64,000 nucleotides of DNA. It comes from Solen grandis. Lineage: Eukaryota; Mollusca; Bivalvia; Adapedonta; Solenidae. Numbering within the stretch: position 1 is the stretch's first letter; every line of letters starts with the position of its first letter. The notes under the pieces are model-generated. The model was not told the DNA's origin. It did no database searches and was given only the letters and a program-made list of their open reading frames with translations. This document shows positions 24,791-38,200 of the stretch, piece by piece. The position numbers were made by a program, and so were the translations under genes. Where the stretch lies: positions 17,615,214 through 17,679,213 of the forward strand of contig CM037778.1 in assembly GCA_021229015.1 (NCBI GenBank). Direction: 5' to 3'.

Positions 24791-25509
24791 ATACAATTCT
24801 AATTCAACTGTTTATTGCGCTGAACTTAAAAAGCTTATAGCAATTAAATACAACAGTGGTAAAGAATACAATAGATTAACACCAAGTCCGAGAGGAATAC
24901 CTATATAATATTTAATGGAATGTTATACAATATGCTGGAATTTGGAAAAAAGATTGATATATTTAAATTATTCTGTAAATATATTTTCCATAATAAAAAT
25001 ATGATGTAAAGATTCTTAATTCTTAATCACTATATACATGTGTATAGATCCACTGATTGATGGCCCACCTGTGGTGTCAGACCCCTTTGCTTACAAGATG
25101 TACCTCACTTTTACCTGACCTGATTAAAAACGACCAACTTACACATTCGCCCAAGAAGATTTTTATTGCACGGGGTAGATTGTTTATCAGCGCTTAACGC
25201 CATCGATTTTATGACTAATAGGTATGGGATTTATTGATATTATTTCTTATTAATACTCACCTGTGTTACTCAATGATAGAAATACATGTAGTTTTCGCAA
25301 TGATTTCATTTTAGTAAAAGTGATTATTAATTTTTCAAACCATATCATATCAGAAAAATGTCATCTTCTTAGACTAAGTTTGATTTTAGTAGTATTCCGA
25401 GTGATTTAATGTGTGACTTTGAAACTTTATCAAATTTAAATATTGTAACTGATCTTCTGAACAAAAAGCATGCAATCACAGAAAAACATCGATAATTTAT
25501 ATACTGATT
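24791..25509. other. AT-rich, no gene recognised
   Basis: Sits between the minisatellite and the LINE copy. Part of it may be degraded 5' LINE sequence, but no domain is visible. Confidence 0.4.
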
Positions 25510-28500
25510 AAAGGCGCGATGTACAATTCTATTCCACATAGACGTTTAAGAACTGGACAAAACACTCGCACTAGTTATAGGAAGCGTAGACTAGATAAAT
25601 TGTCATCTTTATGGACAGTGATGTGTAAATCTATCAATAAGGGTGATAGACGTCGGTTGAAATACGAATATTTTCATGCCAGAAAAGCATTTGATAATGA
25701 AATTCAAAAATCTAACGTTATAACTGGTATTCTATGCAAAATGAAATATTGAATGATGTTAATAAAAATAGTATAAATGTTTGGAAGTATATCGGGAAGA
25801 GAGGCATAAACCAGGAAAAGAAAAAGTATATACCTACGGTGGTTAAGCTTGGTGATGGTAAAATAAGTGGTAATATCAACGACAAATGAAAAATGAAAAT
25901 CCAGTTTTAGTAATTTTTTCAAAGTAGGAGTATTGACTCTTCGTCTTTTAATAGTAGAAATATTTCCACAGATTGTGTTTCTTTGTCTTTTAATCGAAAT
26001 ATTTCCGTTTTAGAGGTGAGAAGGGCAGTTATGAAAGCTAATGTTCGTAAAGCTGTTGGTGCAGATGATATATGCTCTGAAGTTTAAAATATGCGACCGG
26101 CTATATTGTGTATGCATTCAGTTTAACGTGTTTTAACCCTAGTACTGTACCTAGCATATGGAATAAAAGTATTATAAATCCTATACCAAAGTCCTCGTGT
26201 GCGGACCCTAGGGGCCCTTTATCATATAGAGGTATAATTCTGAATTCATCAGTATATAAGATATATTGCTCAGTTTTAAATGATAGGTTGTGTAATTGGG
26301 TTGAAAAAAATAACTTACTGGAGGATGAACAAGGCGGTTTTCGCCAGAACAGGAGTACTGTAGATCGGATTTCTAGTTTAACTAAAGTAATTTAAGCTAG
26401 GAATATGCGTAAATTATCAACCTTTGCAGCGTTTATCGATTTTAAAAAGGCATATGATTATATAAACCGAGACAAATTATGGTCTGGATTATTCGGTCTT
26501 GGTATTACAGGCAAAATGTTGATGTCTATCAAGTCGCTATATTCCTAAGTTAGTACGTGCGTACGAATAAATTCATTTTCTACAGACTGGTTCAATGTAT
26601 CACGTGATTTGAGACAAGGCTGCATTTTATTGCCATTACTTTTTAATCTATTTTTAGAAGATCTAGTTAAATATTTTAAAAGTGTGGATGTTGGAATTAA
26701 TATAGGAGATGGAAAATATGTATTCTGTTATACGCTGATGATATCGTGCTGATGGCATCCAACGAACATGACTTGCACTTACTTCTGAATGCCCTTTCTA
26801 ACTGGTGGAATATTAATGACATGATTGTAAACTGCTCTAAAAGTGATATTGTACATTTTCGATCCAAATCCATACAACGTACTGATAATGATTTTACGCG
26901 AGAAAATGATACATAAGATAAAGTGGACAAGTATAAAAAAATGTATATACCTGGGTATTGGTATTAATGAACACCTTGATTATTATATAACTGCTAATTC
27001 TTGTTGTTCAGAGAGCGAGCCGTGATCTTAATTTACTTATAGCCAAATGTAAACCCATGGGTGCCAGTTTACATTATGAAGCAACACAAAATTATGTAAT
27101 TCTGTTGTATGGCCTTTAATTGGTTACGATGTTTCATTTTTGGGGGTGAAGTCTTATGTCCAAATGGTAAATATACACTAATGATGCTTGTCAGGGGAAC
27201 TTGTCAGGGGAAATGGCTTGGATACCTCCACTTATCCGACAGTGGAAGTCCGTGGTCAGTTATTGGGCTAAACTCTGCAATACACCTATAGGTAGAGTAA
27301 ATAAACGTATAGCACTATGGGTAGAGAACATCAGTATAAATAGGTCATACAAGTCCTGGTTCTAATATGTGAAAGGCAAACTGCTTAGTTGTGATTTTAA
27401 TGCATGAATGAATTTAATAATACTCTGTCTAAAATACCATTGTTAAGCAAGTACATGAAAAATAATATGTTTGCATATTAATGATTGGCGTGAACGAATA
27501 AATAGAACCCAAGGTTATCTGGTAGAAGGAAAACTTAGAAATTATTGTAAATTTAAAACGATGTATAAACCGGAATACTTATTGTAAAATAATCATGGTG
27601 CCGAAACATAGGTCTGCATTAAGCAAATTTAGATGTGGCGTAGCTCCGATTAAAATTGAAACGGGACGATATGAAAATCTTGTTGAAAGTGAGGGGTTAT
27701 GCCCGTTTTGTACATTTAACGCAGTCGAAAATGAAATACATGTATTATTACAGTGTAACGTATATACCAATTTACGTATCCCTTCAGCCCTTTAACAGAT
27801 AAAAGCTAACTCTATCAATCCGCCTTTCAATACATTGTGATACGGATAAACTGTCATTTCCTCTATCTAATGAAACTCTGCCAAAACCTGTAACATTATT
27901 CTTAATACCAGAATGTTTTATATATACTAGTCGAAACTTATAAGTACTCCGACTATAGATTTGTGAGTAAGTCGATTCAGAATTAAAATAACGTATTTTC
28001 TCTTTTTCTGTAGCTTTACACGAAAATAGGTTTCGCATGGTTGATTATGCATCAAAATCGTTTAAGAAGAAGACAGATTGTACTAATATACACTTGCAAT
28101 ATTGATTGGGCATATACTTAAGAAAATTTACTTTCCTTGCAAGTTTGAAATCGAAGTACTTACAACATTTGTGAAGTATATGTAAATAATGTATTTTTTC
28201 TTTAATTTAATGTTGTTTTGCCTATAAACTAGAGGCAAATGCTAATCAGTTCATTTACTGTCTGACAGAAATGATAATCGCTTTTTCACACATTTTTTTT
28301 ACTTTTGCACAATAGTGCGTGACACTTTCAGTTTCTTTTTTAATTTATTATCTTAAGCAGTTCTTATACAAGGATTAGCATCTGTTTCTAGTTTCGTATC
28401 ATGTATATGTTCTGTGTGAAAGATATTTCTTGTCTCTTATAACTCAATTTTGAGTAGCTTTGTATATTGTAAGTGTATGCTTATATGTTTTGTGAGTACA

Positions 28501-28545
28501 CAGATGAGACATAAATAAAAAATGAAATCTAAAATCTAATCGATG
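25510..28545 (+). pseudogene. decayed non-LTR retrotransposon (LINE) with reverse transcriptase
   Basis: Pieces of one reverse transcriptase lie in order but in shifting frames with several stops. They are a lysine/arginine-rich stretch near 25520-25750, VPSIWNKSIINPIPKS and SYRGIILNSSVYKI (about 26150-26280), EQGGFRQNRSTVD (26325-26365), AFIDFKKAYDYIN (from 26428, catalytic Asp region), RQGC near 26610, and Y-A-D-D-I-V-L-M at 26731. A C-terminal C-x2-C-x9-H-x4-C knuckle lies at about 27700-27760. The AT-rich tail to about 28545 ends in a short ATCTAAA-like repeat. The motif order suggests a Jockey/CR1/L2-like element. No endonuclease domain is recognisable, so the copy is probably 5'-truncated. 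It cannot be active as assembled. Confidence 0.85.
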
Positions 28546-28959
28546 CATATTACAAATCTTTCATTTTTTAGAATGACTTAATTACATCCACTGGATCACA
28601 TATATACTGTTCTTTTTTACGAAGGCCAGACGGTTTGTCTGCACCTTCGGATCTTTGTGAAAAACAGAATTTCTTTTGAGGTGTATGTCTAACTTAAAAT
28701 ACATGTACATATATTAATTGCCAATTGCATCTTCGCGAATGATCACGATAAGTACACATTATTCCAATCGTGAACAAATTTGTGACTTGATGAATATTTA
28801 TAAACTGAATTTCAAATGGTACATAGAACAAGTTGTTTTTTCTTTGCTGTGCAGACTGTTTAGAAATTTGACAATTTATATGACAGCCCCTTCCAGGACC
28901 GGTCAAAGTCTGAGACAGCTCTGTTGCCAAGGCGTCAAACACCTCTAAATTTGACAAAG

Positions 28960-29275
28960 GGTTTAAGCATATAGAGAATTACAGGTGGAAACAAATAACT
29001 GGTGTTGCACGCAACACAGAGGTCCTCTACCGGTGAGGTGCATATTTTTTCAGTTACCATAGCTACCAGAATTTTGGTCCAAGAAAAAAACCCCAACAAA
29101 ATCAAAGTGATCTCCATACTGCCATCTATTACTATACCAAGTTTCATAATATTATCTTAAACGGTTTTTAAGTTATTGCGAGATCCCGATTTCCGAACAT
29201 CCGGAAGGACAGCAAACAGGCGGTAGGCAAACCTATAGTCCCCTCCGGTGTAAACACCAGTAGGGGGCTAATAAA
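28960..29275 (+). repeat. dispersed repeat ending in a hairpin followed by CTAAT
   Basis: It contains GTTGCACGCAACAC, a short palindrome, and ends with CCCCTCCGGTGT...ACACC...AGGGG, a hairpin, directly followed by GGCTAATAAA. No coding capacity. The hairpin plus CTAA/T end resembles Helitron-type 3' ends. Boundaries are approximate. Confidence 0.45.
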
Positions 29276-29356
29276 ATGTGGCAAGTGTGTCAAGTTTATT
29301 ATTTTGAAAGATGTGTTCTAGTTAAAAGAAGAAAAAAAAAAAAACATGTACACATT

Positions 29357-29583
29357 TTGTAGTTGTTGTATTGGGGTTTACCGTCGCTGCGATAGTATTT
29401 CAATCATATAGCGACGTCCAGCTATTACAGGTGGAGGAAGACACCGAGTATACAGAGGTACCCGGGAAGAACCACCGACCTACCGCAAGCCAGCTGGAAG
29501 GCTTCCTCACATGAAAAATCCGAAGTCCCTACCGGGATTCGAACCCACAGCGGTGAGGGGCTGAGAGATTTGTAGTCCATGAC
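29357..29583 (-). repeat. tRNA-derived SINE, head-truncated
   Basis: Body nearly identical to the next copy, with the B box (GGATTCGAACC on plus) and GTCGCTGCGATAGT, but without the A-box head. Its place is taken by the (GTT)n tail of the neighbour. Confidence 0.8.
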
Positions 29584-29844
29584 TGTTGTTGTTGTTGTTG
29601 TATTGGGGTTTACCGTCGCTGCGATAGTATTTCAATCATATAGCGACGTCCAGCTAATTACAGGTGGAGGAAGACCCCCGAGTACACAGAGGTACCCGGG
29701 TAGAACCACCGACCTACCGCAAGCCAGCTGGAAGGCTTCCTCACATGAAAAATCCAAAGTCCCTACTGGGATTCGAACCCACAGAGGTGAGGGGCTGAGA
29801 GATTTGTAGTCCATGACTGTAACCGCTCGGCCACGGCGGCCCCC
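29584..29844 (-). repeat. tRNA-derived SINE, complete head
   Basis: On the minus strand: GCCGTGGCCGAGCGG (A box, tRNA-Ser/Leu-like), B box GGTTCGAATCC (29779-29769), a body ending in the TATATGATTGAAATACTATC phrase, and a (CAA)n tail seen as (GTT)n at 29584-29601. Head-to-tail with the truncated copy. Confidence 0.88.
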
Positions 29845-30320
29845 TACACATTTTGCACTTAATTTAGGTTGCCAAGACATTGTACCAAAATATGTTATTA
29901 TGATTTAAAATGTGATAAGAATTCTTCAAGTGAACTTAATTCAAGTACTATTAATGAAGGAATATCATAAATATGATGTGTGAAAAGCAGTGATAGTGTT
30001 TTAGGGAATGGTTTACGATTGTTTCGCCATCATAGGACTAGTACTGGTCCGTCACTGGTCAATCTTGAGCTCCTCAACAAATCTAAAGATCAGAGAACTT
30101 ATTGCTTGGTCCAACATTGGGTACCAAAATACTTAAGTGAAATCAAGTTGCTGCGAAGTTGAATTAACGTGACGCCAGAACGCCCCTAAATGAATATGCA
30201 TATCGTTTTAACCAGTTAAAAGCTGTACAAAACTCCGAAAACAAATGCACGTGAATCTTGCTTTTAGCAGTTACCTTAGATCAACAACCTCCGACAAACA
30301 TCCAGGGAGGGGTTATACCT
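29845..30320. other. no gene recognised
   Basis: Unique-looking sequence between a SINE and a MITE. Nothing supportable is seen. Confidence 0.4.
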
Positions 30321-30527
30321 GGCGTGCGTTCAATATGCTGAACCGTATGCAACCGTACGCTTACGGTAGGTTATGAAGCCGTCTCAGTGTCATAAACCAC
30401 GATGTTCACGTATACCTAACTACAGCATTAAGGTGCACGAGAACAGCATGGTATACGGTCCTAAGACAACTCCATCGCTGACTGTTAGCGACCGGTTGCA
30501 TACGGTTTGGCATACTGAACGCACGCC
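30321..30527. mobile_element. 207-bp MITE with about 35-bp terminal inverted repeats
   Basis: Left end GGCGTGCGTTCAATATGCTG, continuing to CCGTATGCAACCG. The right end is its reverse complement with about 3 mismatches, ending GAACGCACGCC. Related fragments occur at about 37225-37320 and 37785-37850 in a NAA20 intron. Confidence 0.85.
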
Positions 30528-31122
30528 TGTTTTGGCGTCAAGTTAATTGAACCAGTGACCATATGTAACATTGGGTATGCAAATGCGACGCTTAAACACA
30601 TCACCGCACTGGGAGGAGATTTGAATTACCAAGATGTAGCTCCGTGACACTGGTAAGGAAAGTAAGTACACGCGTCTTATTAGTCAACCGGACATCTTCA
30701 TCAAAGCCGTATCTGACGAATGATTTATAACAATGAAACTTTGTTTTTAAAGGCAAAAATGTTAGTATATAGTTGTCTATAATAATTAGTGTAGATTTAT
30801 TTTCATACGTTCAAGGGTTGCAGTAAGGTATGGCACGTACGGTCAGTCTGTTCCTAAGGGATTGGTTGTACGTATAACTTCTTTATTATTCAATGGAATT
30901 TACTCTTGATCGTATGAAGGATTTATATTGATGTACTTTAGTTCATAGATGTGGGACATTTTTTCTTGAATTATTTCACACGTCCTTAGGTTAAATCATT
31001 AATTAATTTTAAATGCTATAATAGAGTATCGTATGCGGATGCCAACGCTCGCCAGTTGTTCCTTTTTGAAATGGAGATATAAATTTGATCAAAATGGACC
31101 TTAAAGTTATGGCCCTTGTGGT
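30528..31122. other. no gene recognised
   Basis: AT-rich unique-looking stretch without recognisable features. Confidence 0.4.
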
Positions 31123-31270
31123 TGTTGCTGTATTGGGTTTACCGTCACTGCGATAGTATTTCAATCATATAGCGACGTCCAGCTAATTACAGGTGGAGGA
31201 AGACCCCGAGTACACAGAGGTACCCGGGTAGAACCACCGACCTACCGCAAGCCAGCTGGAAGGCTTCCTC
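31123..31270 (-). repeat. SINE fragment, same family as 29.6 kb
   Basis: It carries the TTACCGTCACTGCGATAGT tail to AGCCAGCTGGAAGGCTTCCT on plus and stops before the B box. The promoter half is lost. Confidence 0.8.
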
Positions 31271-31982
31271 GCCCTTGTTTGGAATGTAGCCATTTTGACA
31301 GTGAACAAATATGTGAAGTTTGATGAAAGCAGGTTCAATAATCTAGAAGTTATGGCCAAAGTTAATGTTTTTAACATCAACTATGCCTGCAACACTCTGC
31401 TGCTGCCAACACAGACAACACCAGAGTGTAGACAATACTTCAACTGAAGAAACACTTGAGGTAAAAATAATATCTTGACACCAGATTTTCACGTACAACT
31501 TTCAATGGGGACTGATAAATAAAGTTTTTTTTTTTTTTAATTTTAATCAAAAATGCACATTCAAATTTAAAGTCAGATGAATTACCATAGAGACAGCTCT
31601 GTGCTGTTTACAATCTCATATACATGTATGACTTAAATTATTTCTTATAGTTGTATTAAGCTTCATGCAAAATCTTAATCTGGAAGAAAATAAATCATGT
31701 ATATTTCAAATGGTTAAAAATATTGCTACAGGTGATAAACACCCCCTCATCCCACATGTCTCGTGAATGACAGATGGGACAAGACGTAACATAATGCTAA
31801 ATATCCGCCATTTCTGTAGCAAAGGGCATGATAAATCCACCCACATTGACATATACAATTTTTTTCTTTTGATATTCTCTCTATTCCACAAATATTAATG
31901 AATATAATGAAACAGAGAAAAATACTTATGTCAACATTAATTCTGATCAAATTATAAAATTCTTGAAGGAACAGATACATAT

Positions 31983-31988
31983 TTTATT
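31983..31988 (-). promoter_or_regulatory. candidate NAA20 polyadenylation signal
   Basis: AATAAA on the minus strand, about 200 nt after the NAA20 stop codon. No nearer canonical signal was noticed in the presumed 3' UTR (32184 downward). The assignment is by position only. Confidence 0.45.
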
Positions 31989-32184
31989 GAATATTGTTTT
32001 TTCATTCTGCTCATATATACACTGTGCCTGTGTATTTCATGTTATCCTTTAATCAGATAAATTTCTAAACCAAGTAACAGTAATCCAGCAACTAGAATCA
32101 GCAGTGAGCACGCGATAGCATTCTCATCCAAGAACCTCAGCACATGCCATGCCCTGTATCTATGGTAACCCATCTGACTCATGG

Positions 32185-32270
32185 TTAGTCCAACTCCTCA
32201 GGCCGTACAGGGTGGTCCAGCGGTATGATGGACTTCTTCTCAACATCCCTTGATAGGGCCTTCCTCATAT
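32185..32270 (-). CDS. NAA20: NAA20 coding exon 6 (C-terminus and stop)
   Basis: The exon completes Asp146 and encodes MRKALSRDVEKKSIIPL through PVRPEELD, then TAA at 32187-32185. The acceptor AG is at 32272-32271. This tail is strongly conserved in NAA20 and fixes the gene's end. Confidence 0.95.
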
Positions 32271-35200
32271 CTGGAATAGAAAAACAATGGTATATTAATA
32301 TAATTTATTGCAATTAAGTCATTGTTTCATTAATAGAAAATTTATTGTTTTCAAAATTAAAAAAGCATTGCATTTCATTTTACTGATACAATCTTAGGTT
32401 AGAGTATGTAATCACCCATTCAGACACATGGGTTTTGTTTAATATTTCAGTTTTCTTACAAATCAAAAGCCATTAAGATTTTCATGATTTCCTTTTGTAA
32501 AATCATCAAATAAATTATGTTTACAATTGTTTCAACATCATGATTGTTTACATTCATACTCAATAATTCTTTGGAACACTTAAGAGTTTGTATTACTGTT
32601 TTTCTATGGGTTTTCATTTGTTTGTTTTTATTTAAAACCAGTGTATTTTTTTTTTCTTCAAATGACCATCTTCCCACGGCTCTGATATAGGGGCACAAAA
32701 AGTCATTTGTGCCAAATAAAGAGACACAGAGCATGACAATAACTCACTCTGGACAAAAGTATGAAAGTCTGTATAACCTAACTCAAGCTGAACTTAACTT
32801 TCACTTTCATAATGTCTGGTGATTTACATGCAGTATCACTACAAGTGCTGTAATTCCATAGAACATGTATCAATAATTATCAGTAAGTTAGCTTTAGCCT
32901 TACTTCCAGCAGTCAGAGTTTTCTCTCATATTAACCCTTTCCCTTATAGAGGAAACCATGAAAAGGCCTATGCGAACAGCATAAAACCAGATCAGCCGGC
33001 GAGTAACTTGCAGGCTGATCAGGTTTTATGCTTTTTCGCTGCTCCTCAGTGGTCTGGAAATGAGGATTTTGTAAATAAATTTGGTAAGGTTTAACTGCGG
33101 TTTTCTGCAGATCAGGCTTTATGTGGTATCTATTGAGTGGTCAAAATGAGTCTATATGAGGGAAAGGGTTAATAAGCACCTTTTTGTTGTGTTGTCAGTG
33201 CTCTGAATTCTGATGTACGGTAATTATTTTAACATTAATCCAGTTTTTGAAATTCATGTTCTTATGCTTCAGCCTGGTTTTCTATTTTCTAATAATAAAC
33301 AGGCAAAATGTACACTAGCCAAGAAAGCATCTATACTATAAGCTATCAAATCTTTACTAGCCTGATATCAATATCATTCACCAAAACCCTTCGGGCTTTA
33401 ATGTATTTCAACCAATATGAAACCTAACAAATATTAGAGCCAGTTATTTAAGCACCAGAAAAGATTACATAAACTTGCACATAAACCCACTACAGAGGAA
33501 GTGAACAGTGGTAAGTAATTCTGTGACCGACTCTGAAAGCATCAACAATGAATAAACCTACCAAAAGCATCCTCGTCCACATCCCCGGAATAGTATTCAA
33601 TTACTCTGCGGTACACGCTGTATCCCAGCTTATTGTACATCTCTGTGGCAACCTTGTTAGATACACGGACAAACAGATCTACAAAGTAACATCGCTTCCT
33701 AGAAAAAGAAAGAATCAATATAAATACTCTTACTGAGTTCATTATGTGTAAATGATTAATAATCAATTAGATTTCTTAGTAATTTCTTCAGACATTTATT
33801 TATTTTTTTGTATGATTTAATAATTTAAATAGTTTTTCAACAACAGAAACTATAAGGCATAGATTTGATCAAGTCAACATGGGTTTGTTATTGATAAAAT
33901 GATAATTTAAAATTAAAAGGAATACATAATGTGTTATACATATAACACGTAATACTTAACATCTTTGAGAAAGATAAAAACAGGTAAGTAGGTATAACAA
34001 ACAATCTCGAGGCAATGGGTTGATGGCAGAATTTATTGTCCTACTTTTTGACCTTACATTACTTCTTCATCAGGGTTAAAAAACAGATTTGAATGATATA
34101 CTGAAGAAGAGAAAATTAGGTACTTTGAAGGACATTATTGTGTCTAAAAATAGAAATAATCATGGTGACAACTGTTATTTGTAGAAAGTGAAGTCAATAA
34201 ATAAACTTATAAAATTAACATGTATGCAAAGAAAAGAATACTGTAGTGTTTTTAAGGAAGTTTTAAAGCAGGCATTGTGAAAAACAAGAAAAATGCTCAA
34301 TCAAAATACTGCTTGTCACAAAGAGACTTGATTTAGTTGTAAATCTTGTTTTTCACACTCAGACTTAACATACTTTTCAGAAATCTCTTCCAGGTTTGAC
34401 ATGAGTTTGCCGGCCAGCCCCAGTCTTCTATACTCTGGTGAAACTGTTAGAGCTGTCACATGGCCATGCCACAATTCACCGTTCCCTTCTGCCTTACCCA
34501 TAACTGGGGAGAAGAAAAGCAAATCCATGTGCTAAAGTACTGGCAGAAAAAAAAGTCATACATTACATGTACTTGCTTATTTTAACCCTTTCCCTCATAT
34601 ATACTCATTTTGACGCACTCAGTAGGTACCACATAAAGCCTGATCTGCAGAAAACCACAGTTAAACCTTACCAAATGTAATTATAAAGTCCTCATTACCA
34701 GACCACTGAGGAGCAGCGAACAGCATAAAACCTGTTCGCATAGGTCTTTTCATGGTTTCCTCTATGAGGGAAAGGGTTAATGTGAAAAACAAAATTCTTC
34801 ATAACAGAAGCAAATCTCTAAACTTCAAAAGCTACTTAAATTTTCAATATATCTAGTTAATTATAATCATGTCACTGGATGTCTTGACTGCATGGTGGAT
34901 AATACAATGGATTTTTACAAATGCCACTCAGGTTCAATCCGAGGTTCACCTAACATAAGTACATGTAAATGGGTATTTTGTTGCCTGTTCTCCAGGTCCT
35001 CTGGTTTCCTAACACATCAAGGACCTCTTGATCCCCACCAGCAGAGGCAACAAGGAAATCTTCATAACAGAAAATGCTTTCTATTTTTTTTTTTTTAAAC
35101 AAGAGGGCCATATGACCCTAGATTGCTCACCAGTGTATATCAGCTTATTTAAACGATTCAAGTCACTTGATTTTACCTTGTTTTTTTTACCAGCAGCAAC

Positions 35201-38200
35201 CAGATTCAAATTTCAGATACAAAATTTTTTAAGGTCAGTCAACCATCTGGAGGCCTCAATTTTCAAAGGATCAAAAATGTTTACGCTATTATGGTATGAA
35301 ACCATGAAGTCATTAGTTTCAGAAGAGAAGAATTTTAATTTTTTTATATAGAGAATATCAGGAAACTAGATAATCTCCTATATGACTCATTATTCAAGGG
35401 ATCAAATTTATTTCAACAATTATGGTAGGCAGCCTTGAGGTGACCACACATGCCAAAAGAAATTTTATTCTAATAAATGGTTTCATTGAAGATTTTTGAA
35501 ATCTGCTATATAGAGTTTGGTATATAAGGAAACCAGCAGCCCTAGGGGCCTCATTTTCACAGGATTAACTTTATTTTAGCAATCGTGGTAGACAGTCATG
35601 AGATGAAAATTTGTGCCAAATGAAATTAAATTCTGACCATTGGTTTCACAGAAGATTTTTGAAATACTGTATATAAGGAAACAAGTGGAACCCTCCAGGG
35701 GCCTCATTTGATGTGACCATTTGAGCAAAATGAAATCAAATTCATGCCATTGGCTTCATATAAAAAGATTTTTTAAAAATTTTCTATACAGATATATAAG
35801 GAAACTAGGCAACCCTCTAGGGGCCTCATTTTTCAACGGATCAACTGTATGTTAGCAAATATGGTACTGTATGACAGCCATGATGTAGCTATTTGTGCTA
35901 AATGAAATTAAATTCTAACCAATAGTATATACGAAAGTATATTAGGAAATTAGCTAACCACCTAGGGGCCTCATTTTTTAAGTGATCAACTTCATTTAGA
36001 GCACTATGAGGTGACCATTTGTGCCAAAGGGAATTAAATTCTGACCATTGGTTTCAGGGGAGATTTTTGAAGTGTTTAAAATAAAACTGTTATTCTGTTA
36101 GTTGCCATGGAAACCATAGTTCTGCATGGATCAAGTTCATTTTAGCAACTTCTTTGGAGGTTCATCCAAGGATGATCAATGCCAAGGTTTATCAATTTCT
36201 ACATGGCAGTTTCTGAGATGTCATTTGAAGCAAATTGTTGATAAAAGACAATGCACAATGAAAGCCAGGTGATCCTAATAGCTCACCTTCAGCATGTTGC
36301 ACTCTCAGTCTCTGGTGAGCTAAAAAAGTTTAAATCCAGGTCTAATTATTCACTTACTGTATCCCATGATCTCTCCCCCTGGAGATTCTGCCACCTGGAA
36401 ATACTCAGGCCAGTGGGCCAAATACTGCATATAGAATGGCAAGCCATACTTCAACAAGTTAAGGAGAGTTATCTATAAAAACCAAACTGGGTTTATTTTA
36501 CTACATCACAATCTTGATAACATCTGACTGAGAAGTATCAAGTTTGAGTTCTGTTCTATCTGCTCAGTTCACCTCCTTTGTAACAAAAAAAAAAAATTAA
36601 AAAAAATCACAAATCATCATGAAAATATTTCATTTTAGGGCATCAATTTCATAGATTACCCAACTCTACTGCCTTTCTTTTAAACAATACATATTCATTA
36701 CAGGGCTTCAAAAATATGATACAATACTTTAATCAACAAAAAGACTACACAGCTTACTGTTAAAAGTTTAAAGTTACCTGAATGTTTGTTATTCAAAGTA
36801 TCTCTATTGACTTTTTATTGCTAATTAACGAAAATAGTAAAAGTTCATCACTTGTAGAGTATTTTATGAAAATATAACATTTACCTTGTTATGTCTAATT
36901 CTATACATTATTCTGAACATAAATATGCTGTGATTATAAATATATTTTCTCTGCTATTCTTGATATGCAATGTATACCATGATATTATACTATGATCTTT
37001 GTTACTTCAATTCTTGTCAGGAAGATGGCTTGTATAATCCATGTCCACAATTTCAGCAATCATATCTAGGATAAAAGTCAAACTTTGGAAAGGATACAGT
37101 TTCTGTAAGGGGATCCAAATTCCTGAAAAAAAGAAAAGAACATTTTCTTTTTAATGAAATGTATAAAGAATATAGGCATCATGCTGTAGATGGGTATACT
37201 TGAAAATCGTGGTTTAAGAAACAGAGATAGCTTAATGGCTGACTGTAAGCGTATGGTTGCACTGGTATGCATTCAGTATGCTAAACCATAATTATGCAAG
37301 CAGTCACTTACAGTCAGCTCTGAAGTTGTTTTCTAACGTTATGCCTAGCAATCATTTTCTTATTATTATGGCCATATTTTAGACCTTGCGGTTAAGGATA
37401 ACCCACAAAATGGGGTCCTGTTTTTACTGAAGCGACAGCATAGGAAGAGACAGTAGATGGATACAAAGGGGACATGGTGCAATTTCCTAGCTCATTTTTC
37501 GAATAGACCTATTGGATCTTTTATGTTCTCAGTGTATAGTTCCAATACATGGAAGCCAAGTTCCTGTGTAGAACCAGTACTGAGACTGTCTGTGTTCCCA
37601 AAGCAACCCCTACTTTGACGAGTGCCAGATAAGGATGCATCTGGTACCAATTTTATACATCTTTTGTTTCACGGGGTCACTGGAGGAAAGTGCCTGGCTT
37701 GGAGTCAAACCCAATGACCTCCCAAATGCAAATTGGACATTCTACCACTGAACTATTGCGCCAGTGTATTGTCTTAGGAGCTTCATAGCTGATTGTAAGC
37801 GTATAGTTTCATACAGTTTGGAATACGGAACACACACCTGAATAGAAATGTGATATCCTCAAGTATTCAGTTCTTGCTGTATTTTTATTCACAATCTACA
37901 TACACTGACACAATATTTCACATTGATTGTGACTTTATTTGAGAGGGAAACCACCAACAATTCCCAATTTAGATTAATCCTTGTTCCAGTCCCTTTTTTT
38001 TTATTGAAAATGTTAGGGAAACAGATAAAACAGGAGTTGTCGGAACGCCACATATGCCCCCCCCCCCCCCTTACGCTTCCCCCACTCCCATTGAGGTTTT
38101 TGTGCATTTGACCTTTGACCAAATGACCCCAAAATCAACAGGGGTCATCTACTAGTCATGACCAATCACTCTATAAAGTTCGAAGAATGTAGACCCAAGC

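Noticed and set aside
29824..29844. Functional tRNA-Ser/Leu gene
   Set aside because: Good A and B boxes, but the sequence does not fold into a full cloverleaf and continues into a SINE body with a CAA tail.
29632..29880. 82-codon minus-strand frame and 76-codon plus-strand frame
   Set aside because: Both lie in tRNA-derived SINE copies, so they are noncoding.
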